Shown here one piece after another: positions 43,897 to 51,677 of a stretch of DNA of 64,000 nucleotides. How positions within the stretch are numbered: position 1 is the first letter of the stretch; each line of letters starts with the position of its first letter. This DNA comes from Microbacterium sp. PM5 (GTDB lineage: Bacteria > Actinomycetota > Actinomycetes > Actinomycetales > Microbacteriaceae). The stretch is taken from positions 1,555,182-1,619,181 of the forward strand of contig NZ_CP022162.1 of assembly GCF_003293595.1 (NCBI RefSeq), read 5' to 3'. The notes below the pieces were generated by a model that saw only the letters and a program-made list of their open reading frames with translations, did not search any database and was not told the origin of the DNA. Both the position numbers and the translations under genes were made by a program.

Positions 43897-44167
43897 TAGC
43901 TGCGAGCGCGTCCTCGAGCACGAGAGCCTGGTGCACCTCGGTCGCCTGCGCATAGGACGCCCCCGCGAGCGCCACGAAGACGGCACCGACCACGTCGACG
44001 TACCCGACGACAAGGCCGTCGGCGATGACGCGGTAGCGGTCGATATCGTCGATGACCAGCCGATACGCCTCGTCGGCGCCGGCGGCGGGAGCGTCCGCAC
44101 CGGGACCGGGTCGATGGCCCTCCTCCGGTCGCTCAGCGCGACGGGACGGCGTGGTGTCGATGGTCAT
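43880..44167 (-). CDS. Hypothetical small protein
   Basis: A 95-aa protein: a disordered, charged Pro/Glu/Arg-rich N-terminus (to about 32), then a compact segment YRLVIDDIDRYRVIADGLVVGYVDVVGAVFVALAG. I recognise no family. It lies 38 bp after the antiporter gene on the same strand. Confidence 0.55.
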   Translation of the reverse strand: MTIDTTPSRRAERPEEGHRPGPGADAPAAGADEAYRLVIDDIDRYRVIADGLVVGYVDVVGAVFVALAGASYAQATEVHQALVLEDALAAIMSRR

Positions 44168-44205
44168 GGTGCGCCTCCGCCCCCAGCCTCGCGCACATCA
44201 CCGGA

Positions 44206-45465
44206 TCACGCCGGGGGCTTGACGGATGCCGCCGCGGCACCTACCGGGGGCGGTGCGGCATCCGCTGCGCGTGCTCCCCACAGGCGCCGAACGAGCAGAG
44301 GCCCGCCGATCCCGTGGATCGCGACGCTTCCCAGCACGACCATGCAGGTCGCCGCCAGCACGAGAAACCCCTGCTCGCCGGGCAGGGCGTTCGCGGCGAT
44401 GAGCCCGAACACGATGGATGCCGCGCCGCGCGGCCCCACCACCGCGACGAAGATCCGCTCCTGGCGAGTTGCCTCGCTTCCGAGCAGGGCGATGCCGACG
44501 GGGATGATCCGCCCGATGGTGAGCGCGACGAGCGCCAGGGCGATCGCCGGCCACCAGTCATACGTCTCGCTCAGCAGCACGACGGCGGCGAAGCCGAAGG
44601 CCAGCCACAGCAGCAGATTGGTCAGCCACGACACATCCTCCAACAGAGTGAGCTCAGCGCGGTCGAGCCCCTTCTCCCCGCGCGTCAGCCGGATGGCGAT
44701 ACCGGCGACGAACACGGCGACGAAGCCGTTGCCGTGCAGCATGACGGCAGCCGCGAAGACGATGAGCGGTGCGGCGACGAAGGCGATGCGCATGCTCTGC
44801 GGCTCGGTCCACCCGCGCTCATCGGCGAAGCGGGTCGCGCCGCCGATGGCCGCGCCCACCGCCGCGCCGACGAGAACGGCGATGAGCCCGGCGGGGGCCG
44901 CGACGGCGAACGCGCGCCCGGCGTCGCCCGTGGTTCCCGCCGAGGCGAACGCGAGCGCCGCGAGCAGGAGCGGAGAGACGAGGCCGTCGTTGTAGCCGCT
45001 CTCGACGCTGAGCCAGCGCCGCACGCGCGCGGGAATCCGCTCGTCGCGGACGAGGGAGGTTTCGGGCGAGAAGTCGGCGGGAACCGCGATGCAGGCGATG
45101 GCGAGCACGACGGCGACCGACAGACCGAGCGGGAGCATCAGCCCGACCGCGAGGACGAGCACGAGCGAGAGCGGCAGGCCGATACCGAGCAGGCGGACCG
45201 GCACCCCTGTGAACTGCGAACGCACCGAGCCGCGCACATCCAGCGCGTCGACGAACAGCAGGAACGCGAGGACGATCTCGGCGAGGAAGAGCGTCGCTTT
45301 CGACTCCATGAAGAGAATGCCCTGAGTGGGCAGCACGGCCCCGGCGATCAGACCGAGCCCGGTCATCACGATCGGCCCGTTCACCGTTGCACGCCGAAAC
45401 GTCCGGCTCCACAGCGACCAGATCAACAGGGCGACACCGGTGACGAGCAGGAATGTCGTCAGCAC
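44206..45465 (-). CDS. Monovalent cation:proton antiporter, CPA1 (NhaP) type
   Basis: A 419-aa transporter with about 12 helices exchanging Na+ or K+ for H+. CPA1 markers are LAFLLFVDALDVRG, VPADFSPETSLVRD and the ion-binding ESGYNDGLVSP (ESxxND). A late FVAVVGPRGAASIVFGLIA matches NhaP helix 11. There is no long C-terminal regulatory tail. The GTG start at 45465 is 7 bp after the MprF-like gene stop, so the two are translated together. Confidence 0.9.
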   Translation of the reverse strand: MLTTFLLVTGVALLIWSLWSRTFRRATVNGPIVMTGLGLIAGAVLPTQGILFMESKATLFLAEIVLAFLLFVDALDVRGSVRSQFTGVPVRLLGIGLPLSLVLVLAVGLMLPLGLSVAVVLAIACIAVPADFSPETSLVRDERIPARVRRWLSVESGYNDGLVSPLLLAALAFASAGTTGDAGRAFAVAAPAGLIAVLVGAAVGAAIGGATRFADERGWTEPQSMRIAFVAAPLIVFAAAVMLHGNGFVAVFVAGIAIRLTRGEKGLDRAELTLLEDVSWLTNLLLWLAFGFAAVVLLSETYDWWPAIALALVALTIGRIIPVGIALLGSEATRQERIFVAVVGPRGAASIVFGLIAANALPGEQGFLVLAATCMVVLGSVAIHGIGGPLLVRRLWGARAADAAPPPVGAAAASVKPPA

Positions 45466-45472
45466 GGTGACC

Positions 45473-47581
45473 TCACGCCATCGCCTTCAGTGTCGCGAAG
45501 ATGGCGCGCAGCCGCAGGCCGGGAACATAGGCGCGGACCAGAGCCGATCCGACGCGCCCGAGCTGGAGGCCCTCGGGGTAACACATCCAGAGGGGGCGGT
45601 GCTCGGCGCCGAACTTCGCCTTGAACCTCTCCAGGGAGGCGAACCCGTAGGCCGGCTCGAGGGCCCGCACCACCCGACGCGAGAGCCGTCCGGGTACGGC
45701 ACCCTCGTGCGGAGCGAGCGGTGTGCCGGACAGGCTGATCGTCGGGATGCCGTCGACCTCCGCCCGCCGGATGGTGGACACGATCGCGAACTCCATCGCT
45801 CCCGGCATGGCCGCTTCGGCGCGGCGCATGACATCCAGAGTCCATCCCACGACGACGCCCGCCCGTCGACGGGGAAGCCAGCTCGTGACGGCGTGGACGT
45901 CGCCGTCGGCGCCGACGACGAGCATCAGGCGCACCTCCTCGTCCTTCAGTTCGGCAAGGCCGCCGAGGGTGAAGCCCATTTCCGGAAGCGCCTTGTCCTG
46001 CGCCCAACGCCCACAGATGCGGTCGACCTGCTCTCGCGCGGCCGCGTCGAGATCGACGTAGCGAGTCCATACGGCCTCGACCGATTCGCGAGCGGCACGG
46101 TTGACGGCGGTCCGCAGGTCCTGGCGCCGCTTGCCGGAGAGGCTGAAGCCGGCGGTCGCGAGCACCGCTTCGGTGCCGACCGGCATCGTGGACCAGCCTG
46201 CGCCGGCCAGATCGGCGGCCGTCTCGGCATGGACGCTGTACAGGACCGGCATCCATCCCCGCTGATCGCAGAAGTCGGAGAATGCGCGGATGGTGGCCGC
46301 GCGGTCGGAGCAGATCGGATCGCCCACCGTGATCGCCACGCCGCCGCGCACGCGATACGCGACCACCGCGCCGTCCGGGCCGACCCACACCGAGTTGCCC
46401 GCCCAGGTCGCCATGTGGGCGAAGGTGCCCGTTCCGAGAGCGCGCGCGGCGTCCCGGGCGGCGGCGCGGTCTTCCGCCGTCGCCGCCGGCGCCGTGCGCC
46501 GGACGATCGCGCGAGCGCCGATCACCACGCTCAGCGCGGCCAGCGCCGGAAGGACACCGGCGAGTGCGATGACGATCTGCCATTCCATCTCACCAGCGCT
46601 GATCCCGGACCACCAGAGGTCCCCCTCGACCAGAGGTGTGAGCAGCACCTCGACGAACACGACGGCGGCGACCGTGACGAGCACAGCCCCGGCGAGCACG
46701 ACGCCCACGATCCGACCGAGATCGATCAGCAACGCGCTGACCAGAAGAAGCGCGGCGGCCAGGGGCGCGAGGGATGCGTCGACCGCGGCGCCCGTCCACG
46801 CCAGGATTCCGCTGGCGTCGGGGGTCACCGCCGCCAGCGCGAGGGCGCTGGCCAGGACGATGAGCACGGATGAGACGAGGCGTCGCCACGTGCTACGAGC
46901 TCCGGCCGGCCACGGGCGCACCGCGGCGGACGGCGCCCACCACGCCGCTGCGGCGAGGCCGGGCAGCACCGCGGCCGCACGGGCCAGATCGGAGGCATGG
47001 CCGTTGACCAGGAGCATCGCAACGATGATCGTGACGGCGGCCCAGCGGACGCGTCGCCGCGTCGCGGGACGCAGCGAGCCCGACGCGACCGTCACCAGAA
47101 GCGCCGTCGTGACCGAGGGCACCCACGGTTGGTACTGCAGGGCCGTTACCGACAGCTGCTCCCCGAGAGCGGCAAGAGTGGACAAGACACCCCAGGCGAG
47201 CAGGACGGCCGTCGCCGTGCCCGCAGCGGTCACGAGCACCGCCCGCACGCTTCCCATCATGCGCTCGACGATCGCGAGCATCACGACCAGGCCGAGCCAC
47301 GACAGCACGCTGAAGGCCGCCCCGTCCAGCGCGACCTCTCCCGCCGCGGTGACATGGGCGACCCCCATCCCCAGGGCCCCCGCGGCGACGGCGAGCGACA
47401 CGGGGTGGCGCAGCACAGCACGGACGACGGCGGAGAAGGCAGGTTTCACATCATCGAGCCAACCTCGATCCGCGCGTCGACGCATCGGTCGGCAGGTGTC
47501 ATCCGCCCCCGCCGATCGGCGGGCCTCCCTCCCGGCGGATGGCGGAACGTCCGACGACGTGGACGCGACCGCGAACACCAT
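45473..47581 (-). CDS. MprF-like membrane protein with DUF2156 aminoacyltransferase domain
   Basis: A 702-aa protein: about 8-10 membrane helices (residues 55-350) followed by a cytosolic DUF2156 GNAT-like domain (about 375-690) with GDPICSDRAATIRAFSDFCDQRGWMPVLYSVH, GFSLSGKRRQDLRTAVNRA and LWMCYPEGLQLGRV. MprF enzymes add Lys or Ala to phosphatidylglycerol; there is no fused lysyl-tRNA synthetase. Such modification would protect from cationic peptides. The start is uncertain (47581 or the Met at 47485). It is divergent from a two-component system 32 bp away. Confidence 0.82.
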   Translation of the reverse strand: MVFAVASTSSDVPPSAGREARRSAGADDTCRPMRRRADRGWLDDVKPAFSAVVRAVLRHPVSLAVAAGALGMGVAHVTAAGEVALDGAAFSVLSWLGLVVMLAIVERMMGSVRAVLVTAAGTATAVLLAWGVLSTLAALGEQLSVTALQYQPWVPSVTTALLVTVASGSLRPATRRRVRWAAVTIIVAMLLVNGHASDLARAAAVLPGLAAAAWWAPSAAVRPWPAGARSTWRRLVSSVLIVLASALALAAVTPDASGILAWTGAAVDASLAPLAAALLLVSALLIDLGRIVGVVLAGAVLVTVAAVVFVEVLLTPLVEGDLWWSGISAGEMEWQIVIALAGVLPALAALSVVIGARAIVRRTAPAATAEDRAAARDAARALGTGTFAHMATWAGNSVWVGPDGAVVAYRVRGGVAITVGDPICSDRAATIRAFSDFCDQRGWMPVLYSVHAETAADLAGAGWSTMPVGTEAVLATAGFSLSGKRRQDLRTAVNRAARESVEAVWTRYVDLDAAAREQVDRICGRWAQDKALPEMGFTLGGLAELKDEEVRLMLVVGADGDVHAVTSWLPRRRAGVVVGWTLDVMRRAEAAMPGAMEFAIVSTIRRAEVDGIPTISLSGTPLAPHEGAVPGRLSRRVVRALEPAYGFASLERFKAKFGAEHRPLWMCYPEGLQLGRVGSALVRAYVPGLRLRAIFATLKAMA

Positions 47582-47613
47582 GATCTAGGTTCTGAGGGAG
47601 GGAGGTGGCGTCG

Positions 47614-48288
47614 ATGATCCGTGTCGTCATCGTGGACGATGAAGCGCTGGTGCGCAGCGGCTTCACACTCATCCTGAATGCGACACCCGACATCCGGGTG
47701 GTCGCCAGCGCAAGCGGTGTCGACGCACTCGAGGTGATCAAGGCGGAGAAGCCCGACGTGCTGCTCCTCGACATCCGCATGCCCCAGGTGGACGGGCTCA
47801 CGCTGTTGAACGTGCTCACCGCGATGCCCGATCGGCCGGCGATCGCGATGCTGACGACGTTCGACGCGGACGAGTACGTGCTCACTGCGCTCAACGCCGG
47901 CGCCTCCGGGTTTCTGCTGAAGGACACCGAGCCCGATCAGCTCGCGCAGTACGTGCGGGCTCTCGCCGCGGGCGGCGTCGTGCTCGCCCCGCGCGCGTCG
48001 CGTCGGCTTCTGGACACGCAGCCGGGCCGCCCGGCCATGGATGCCGAGTCCGAGCGCGTCGCGACGCTCACCGGTCGCGAGCAGCAGGTGCTCGCGCTCG
48101 TCGCTCAGGGGCTCTCCAATGCGGAGATCGGCGGACGGCTCTACCTGGGCGCCGGCACCGTCAAGGACCACGTCAGCGCGATCCTCGCGAAGCTGGGAGT
48201 CGCCGGTCGCGTGCAGGCGGCGCTCGCAGCGCAGCGCGCGGGCCTGCTCGACGCGCACGACGGCGCCGAACGGGACGACACGGTGTGA
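47614..48288 (+). CDS. Response regulator, NarL/FixJ type
   Basis: A 224-aa regulator: receiver domain with D8/D9 and phosphoacceptor D53 in LLLDIRMPQVDG, K in LLKDTEPDQ, and a LuxR HTH (LTGREQQVLALVAQGLSNAEIGGRLYLGAGTVKDHVSAILAKLG). I chose the ATG at 47614, 8 bp after GGGAGGGAGG. The stop overlaps the kinase start by 4 bp. The divergent MprF-antiporter operon is a likely target. Confidence 0.92.
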   Translation: MIRVVIVDDEALVRSGFTLILNATPDIRVVASASGVDALEVIKAEKPDVLLLDIRMPQVDGLTLLNVLTAMPDRPAIAMLTTFDADEYVLTALNAGASGFLLKDTEPDQLAQYVRALAAGGVVLAPRASRRLLDTQPGRPAMDAESERVATLTGREQQVLALVAQGLSNAEIGGRLYLGAGTVKDHVSAILAKLGVAGRVQAALAAQRAGLLDAHDGAERDDTV

Positions 48289-49400
48289 ACGCCATCCGAG
48301 CATGGTGGCGGCGGATCCCGCCGCTCGTCGTCGATCTTCTCGCCGTCGCCGTGGCCGCCGCCGACGCGTACCTCTCGGCCAACACCGACGACCCCCTGAC
48401 GCTCGCGGTCTGCATCCTCGGGTGCGCCGCACTGCTGCTGCGGCGTCGCTGGCCGGCGCTGGCCTTCGCACTCACCCTGCCTGCCGCACTCATCGCGAAT
48501 GTGCTCGCCGCACCCGTCATCGCGCTGTTCAGCCTGTCGGCGCGCACGCGGGCGCGCGGGCTGCTGATTCTCGCGGGAGCGGCGTTCGCCGCGGCCGAGG
48601 CCATCGGGTGGCCGATCGTCGATCAGCTCGTCGTCGACCAGAGTTGGACCGCGGTCACCTTCGTGTACCAAGCGGCCACCGCGGCGGCGCCCATCCTGCT
48701 CGGCCAACTCCTGCAGACGACGGAGGAGCTGCACGCGCGCCTCGAGGAGATCGAGGCGACCAAGCGCCACGAACAGGAGTTGTACGCGCAGTCCGTCCTC
48801 GCCCAAGAGCGCAACCAGCTGGCGCGCGAGATGCACGACGTCGTGTCGCATCAGGTCAGTCTGATCGCGGTGCAGGCGGCCGCTCTGCAGGTGACGGCGG
48901 CGGATGCCGCGGCGCGGGAGGGCGCGGCATCCATCCGGTCCTTGAGTTCGACGACTCTGGAGGAGCTGCGCTCGATGGTCATGCTGCTGCGCGCCGCCGG
49001 CACCCGCAGTCCCGGTCTCGCGCCGCAGCCGACGATCGCGGAGCTTCCCGCACTGCTCGCATCGACCGGCATGGCCTTGGCGGTCACCGGAGCCCCACCC
49101 GAAGATCTGGGGCCCGCGGCGCAACGCGCCGTCTACCGCACCGTGCAGGAGGCGCTGACCAACGTCCGCAAGCACGCGCCCGGCTCGCCCGTCGCCGTCG
49201 CGTTCTGGCGGGACGACCGTGCGTGCGGTGTCACGATCACCAACGGCGCGATGACGGAGCCGGCTCTCGATCTGCCCGGCGCGGGTCTGGGGCTGAGAGG
49301 CCTCCGTGAGCGTGCCGAGATCCTGGGGGGAACCCTCGACGCCCACCCTCTCGATGACGGCTTCCTCGTGCGCCTGACCCTGCCGCGCCGCACGGACTGA
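48285..49400 (+). CDS. Sensor histidine kinase, HPK7 (DesK/LiaS) type
   Basis: A 371-aa membrane kinase. Four to five N-terminal helices (to about 145), a coiled-coil linker (LEEIEATKRHEQELYAQ), the phosphoacceptor LAREMHDVVSHQVSLI and an HATPase domain (VQEALTNVRKHAPGSPVAVAF, GAGLGLRGLRERAEILGG). Translation is coupled to the response regulator (overlap of 4 bp). It lacks a large outside domain, so it may sense envelope stress in the membrane. Confidence 0.92.
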   Translation: MNAIRAWWRRIPPLVVDLLAVAVAAADAYLSANTDDPLTLAVCILGCAALLLRRRWPALAFALTLPAALIANVLAAPVIALFSLSARTRARGLLILAGAAFAAAEAIGWPIVDQLVVDQSWTAVTFVYQAATAAAPILLGQLLQTTEELHARLEEIEATKRHEQELYAQSVLAQERNQLAREMHDVVSHQVSLIAVQAAALQVTAADAAAREGAASIRSLSSTTLEELRSMVMLLRAAGTRSPGLAPQPTIAELPALLASTGMALAVTGAPPEDLGPAAQRAVYRTVQEALTNVRKHAPGSPVAVAFWRDDRACGVTITNGAMTEPALDLPGAGLGLRGLRERAEILGGTLDAHPLDDGFLVRLTLPRRTD

Positions 49401-49549
49401 TCCCGCCCCGCCGTCAGGCGAGGGGTGTCCGCCGGTCGGCGAGCGTTCCCGGCCGCCCGGCGGATGGGCCCGCAGTCCCCGGCGACCGAGCATGGAAGAG
49501 CGCGGCCACGGCACCCGACGCCGATCCGCGCCGAACGAAAGGACATGCC

Positions 49550-50053
49550 ATGCAGACTTCGGATGTGCGACTGATCGTCGACCTCGCCGACGCGGTGCGC
49601 GGTGCGGGACCGATCCAGAAGGATGCCGAGGCGGCCCGCCTGATCGATCAGCTGATCGGCACGCAGCCGGACGCCCTGTACTTCCTCGTGCAGACCGTGC
49701 TGCTGCAGAAGGAGGCTCTCGCCGCAGCAGGCGCGCCCGCCGCCACGCCTCCGGCAGCGCCCACGACCGCCGCGCCCGCCGCCGCGGAGGAGAGCGCGCG
49801 CCCACGCTGGGGAGGCCTGTTCGGGTCCCGGCGCGACGGCGGAGCCGATCAGGCGGCACCCGCCGGTGGTGGCGGTGGTGGTGGCAGCTTCCTGCGCACC
49901 GCGGCCGCCGGGGCAGCAGGCGTCGCGGGCGGTGTGCTGCTCGCGCAGGGCATCTCCAGCATGTTCACGCCTCCCCCCGCAGCCCCTGCGCCGTCCGCCG
50001 ACGGTGGCGACGACGACGGTGACGACGGGTGGGACATGGGCGACGTGTTCTGA
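49550..50053 (+). CDS. DUF2076-like protein
   Basis: A 167-aa protein. The N-terminal helical part (QKDAEAARLIDQLIGTQPDALYFLVQTVLLQKEAL) is the typical DUF2076 opening, followed by an Ala/Pro linker, a Gly run, a hydrophobic Ala/Gly segment (AAAGAAGVAGGVLLAQGI) and an acidic tail ending DGWDMGDVF. DUF2076 proteins are described as periplasmic ligand-binding-like; that role is unproven. AAAGGACATGCC precedes the ATG. Confidence 0.75.
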   Translation: MQTSDVRLIVDLADAVRGAGPIQKDAEAARLIDQLIGTQPDALYFLVQTVLLQKEALAAAGAPAATPPAAPTTAAPAAAEESARPRWGGLFGSRRDGGADQAAPAGGGGGGGSFLRTAAAGAAGVAGGVLLAQGISSMFTPPPAAPAPSADGGDDDGDDGWDMGDVF

Positions 50054-50084
50054 CGGGGACCGTACGCCTGCGCAGCGGAGGACG

Positions 50085-50576
50085 TCAGCCCCCGGTGGCG
50101 TCCGCCGCTGCGATCTCCTTCTGCAGGAACACCTGCGCGGTGCCGTCCCCCTGATCGATGCGTGCGCTCTCCCGATACCCGAGGCTCTCGTACAACGCGA
50201 TGTTCTGCGCACTCAGCGATCCGGTGAACAGCTCCGCCCGCCGGCATCCGCTCCCGACGCCTCGCTGTTCGACGGCCTCCAGCAATCTCGATCCGATGCC
50301 CTCACCCTGCTGATCGGGAGCGATCGCGATCCGGCCGACGAGGAGCATCTCCCCATCGGCGACGGCGCGCGCAACCCCCACCAGTCGCGTCCCCGCGATC
50401 GCGACGCAGCCGAGGTTCTCGCGCAGTTCGAACTCGACTTCCTCCAGCGTCTGAGTGAGCGGGGCCATATCGGGGTCGCCATAGATGAGCGCCTCGGCGA
50501 CGAAGGCCGCCCGCTGCACGGTCAGCACCTCGCCCGCGTCGGACGGGTGGATGGGGCGGATGGTGATCTGGGGCAT
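50085..50576 (-). CDS. GNAT family N-acetyltransferase
   Basis: A 163-aa acetyltransferase. Acetyl-CoA loop: RIAIAPDQQGEGIGSRLLEAVEQRG (Q/RxxGxG/A motif); C-terminal YESLGYRESARI is typical. The N-terminus ITIRPIHPSDAGEVLTVQRAAF fits small-molecule or peptide N-acetyltransferases. AGGAGA is 6 bp before the ATG at 50576. The target is unknown. Confidence 0.85.
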   Translation of the reverse strand: MPQITIRPIHPSDAGEVLTVQRAAFVAEALIYGDPDMAPLTQTLEEVEFELRENLGCVAIAGTRLVGVARAVADGEMLLVGRIAIAPDQQGEGIGSRLLEAVEQRGVGSGCRRAELFTGSLSAQNIALYESLGYRESARIDQGDGTAQVFLQKEIAAADATGG

Positions 50577-50704
50577 GGGGGGTCTCCTGACGACCTCACG
50601 AGACTGACGCGGGTTCCGCATGAACGTCAATCCCCTTGCCGGTTCTCTCGGCAGGAGAACTCGGCACGCGCACTCGAGAACCGCCGGCGACCTACGCTGA
50701 CAGC

Positions 50705-51127
50705 ATGAGCGCAGCCGACGAGACAGGTCCCTTCTTCCACGGCACGGTCGCCGACCTGCTCCCGGGCGACCTCCTGAGCCCGGGGTTTCGATCGAACTAT
50801 CGACCCGAGGTCGTGATGAACCACATCTACTTCACCGCGCTGCTGCCCGGCGCCGGCCTCGCGGCCGAGCTCGCCGCCGACCTCGCCGCCGACGGCCGCG
50901 CTCCTCGCGTGTACCTCGTCGAGCCGACAGGTGCCTTCGAGGACGATCCGAACGTCACCGACAAGAAGTTCCCCGGAAACCCGACCCGCTCCTACCGCAG
51001 CGCGCAGGCGTTGCGTGTGGTCGAGGAGGTCGCGGACTGGCCGCGGTTGACACCGGAAGAGCGGCAGCTGTGGCGCGAGCGCATCACGTCCCGACCGCCC
51101 GAGGAGCGCGGCGAGATCATCAACTGA
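50705..51127 (+). CDS. arr: NAD+--rifampin ADP-ribosyltransferase
   Basis: Predicted to inactivate rifamycins by ADP-ribosylation. The 140-aa length and text match Arr enzymes: PFFHGTVADLLPGDLLSPGF, NHIYFTALLPGAGLAAELAA, RVYLVEPTGAFEDDPN and TDKKFPGNPTRSYRS. TACGCT ends 6 bp before the ATG. It lies 33 bp from the left repeat of the genomic island but on the chromosomal side, and its codon use matches the chromosome. Confidence 0.93.
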   Translation: MSAADETGPFFHGTVADLLPGDLLSPGFRSNYRPEVVMNHIYFTALLPGAGLAAELAADLAADGRAPRVYLVEPTGAFEDDPNVTDKKFPGNPTRSYRSAQALRVVEEVADWPRLTPEERQLWRERITSRPPEERGEIIN

Positions 51128-51160
51128 CGGGGAGCGAACCGCTGAAGCGAAAGGGGAAGT

Positions 51161-51222
51161 GGCGGAGACGGAGGGATTTGAACCCTCGGTCCCCGTAAGG
51201 GGACTCCACCTTAGCAGGGTGG
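51161..51222 (-). repeat. Left attachment repeat: 62-bp copy of the tRNA-Ser 3' part
   Basis: Identical over 62 bp to 57015-57076. It holds the anticodon arm, variable arm, T-arm and acceptor 3' strand of tRNA-Ser but no 5' half, so it is not a functional tRNA. Here the 3' end is followed by A, giving an encoded CCA, which the intact tRNA copy lacks; this copy therefore looks like the original chromosomal 3' end displaced by insertion. Confidence 0.92.
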
Positions 51223-51677
51223 ACCTGCGACTTTCGGCCTCCGCGGCCACGATCGTGCCCGCGTCGCGGAGTCACGCGGATTTGTCCGCTCATCACCGAC
51301 TTTTTCCGCGGTGACGGCACACACTCCAGTGAACCGGTCGGTGCACGACGCTGGAGGAGCTCGATCCCCAATCGGGCGGTGCTCCCTGGTGGCGCCCTCG
51401 CCTGCGGACGGGCGTGTCGAGAAGACGTGACCCGTCAGTTCGGGGATGCTTGAGGGTTACCGGGTCCCCGGCGCCGCGAACGCGGCTGGCCGAAAGCACA
51501 GGACCATGATGACTTCTCTTCGGATTGCTGACTGGGGCGCTATCGGCTTCGCACTCGCGTTCCTTATGACGTTTTCCATCAATGACTCCCTTGCCTGCGC
51601 GAGTCAGATCCGACTGCCAAGCGCGCGGGAAATCGAGCCAGGATCCGTTCATCTCCCACAGCCGGTACGCTCTGCGC
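51223..51677. other. 455-bp left flank of the island, no convincing gene
   Basis: Short open frames occur on both strands, but none has protein-like text over its length. One plus-strand frame from 51509 encodes a hydrophobic stretch (IGFALAFLMTF), yet it runs into the ATPase gene in another frame with poor codon use. The end of the region holds TACGCT (51666-51671), the -10 of the ATPase gene. Confidence 0.6.

Noticed and set aside
51161..51222. Possible second functional tRNA-Ser gene.
   Set aside because: It lacks the 5' acceptor strand and D-arm; it is an attachment-site duplicate.
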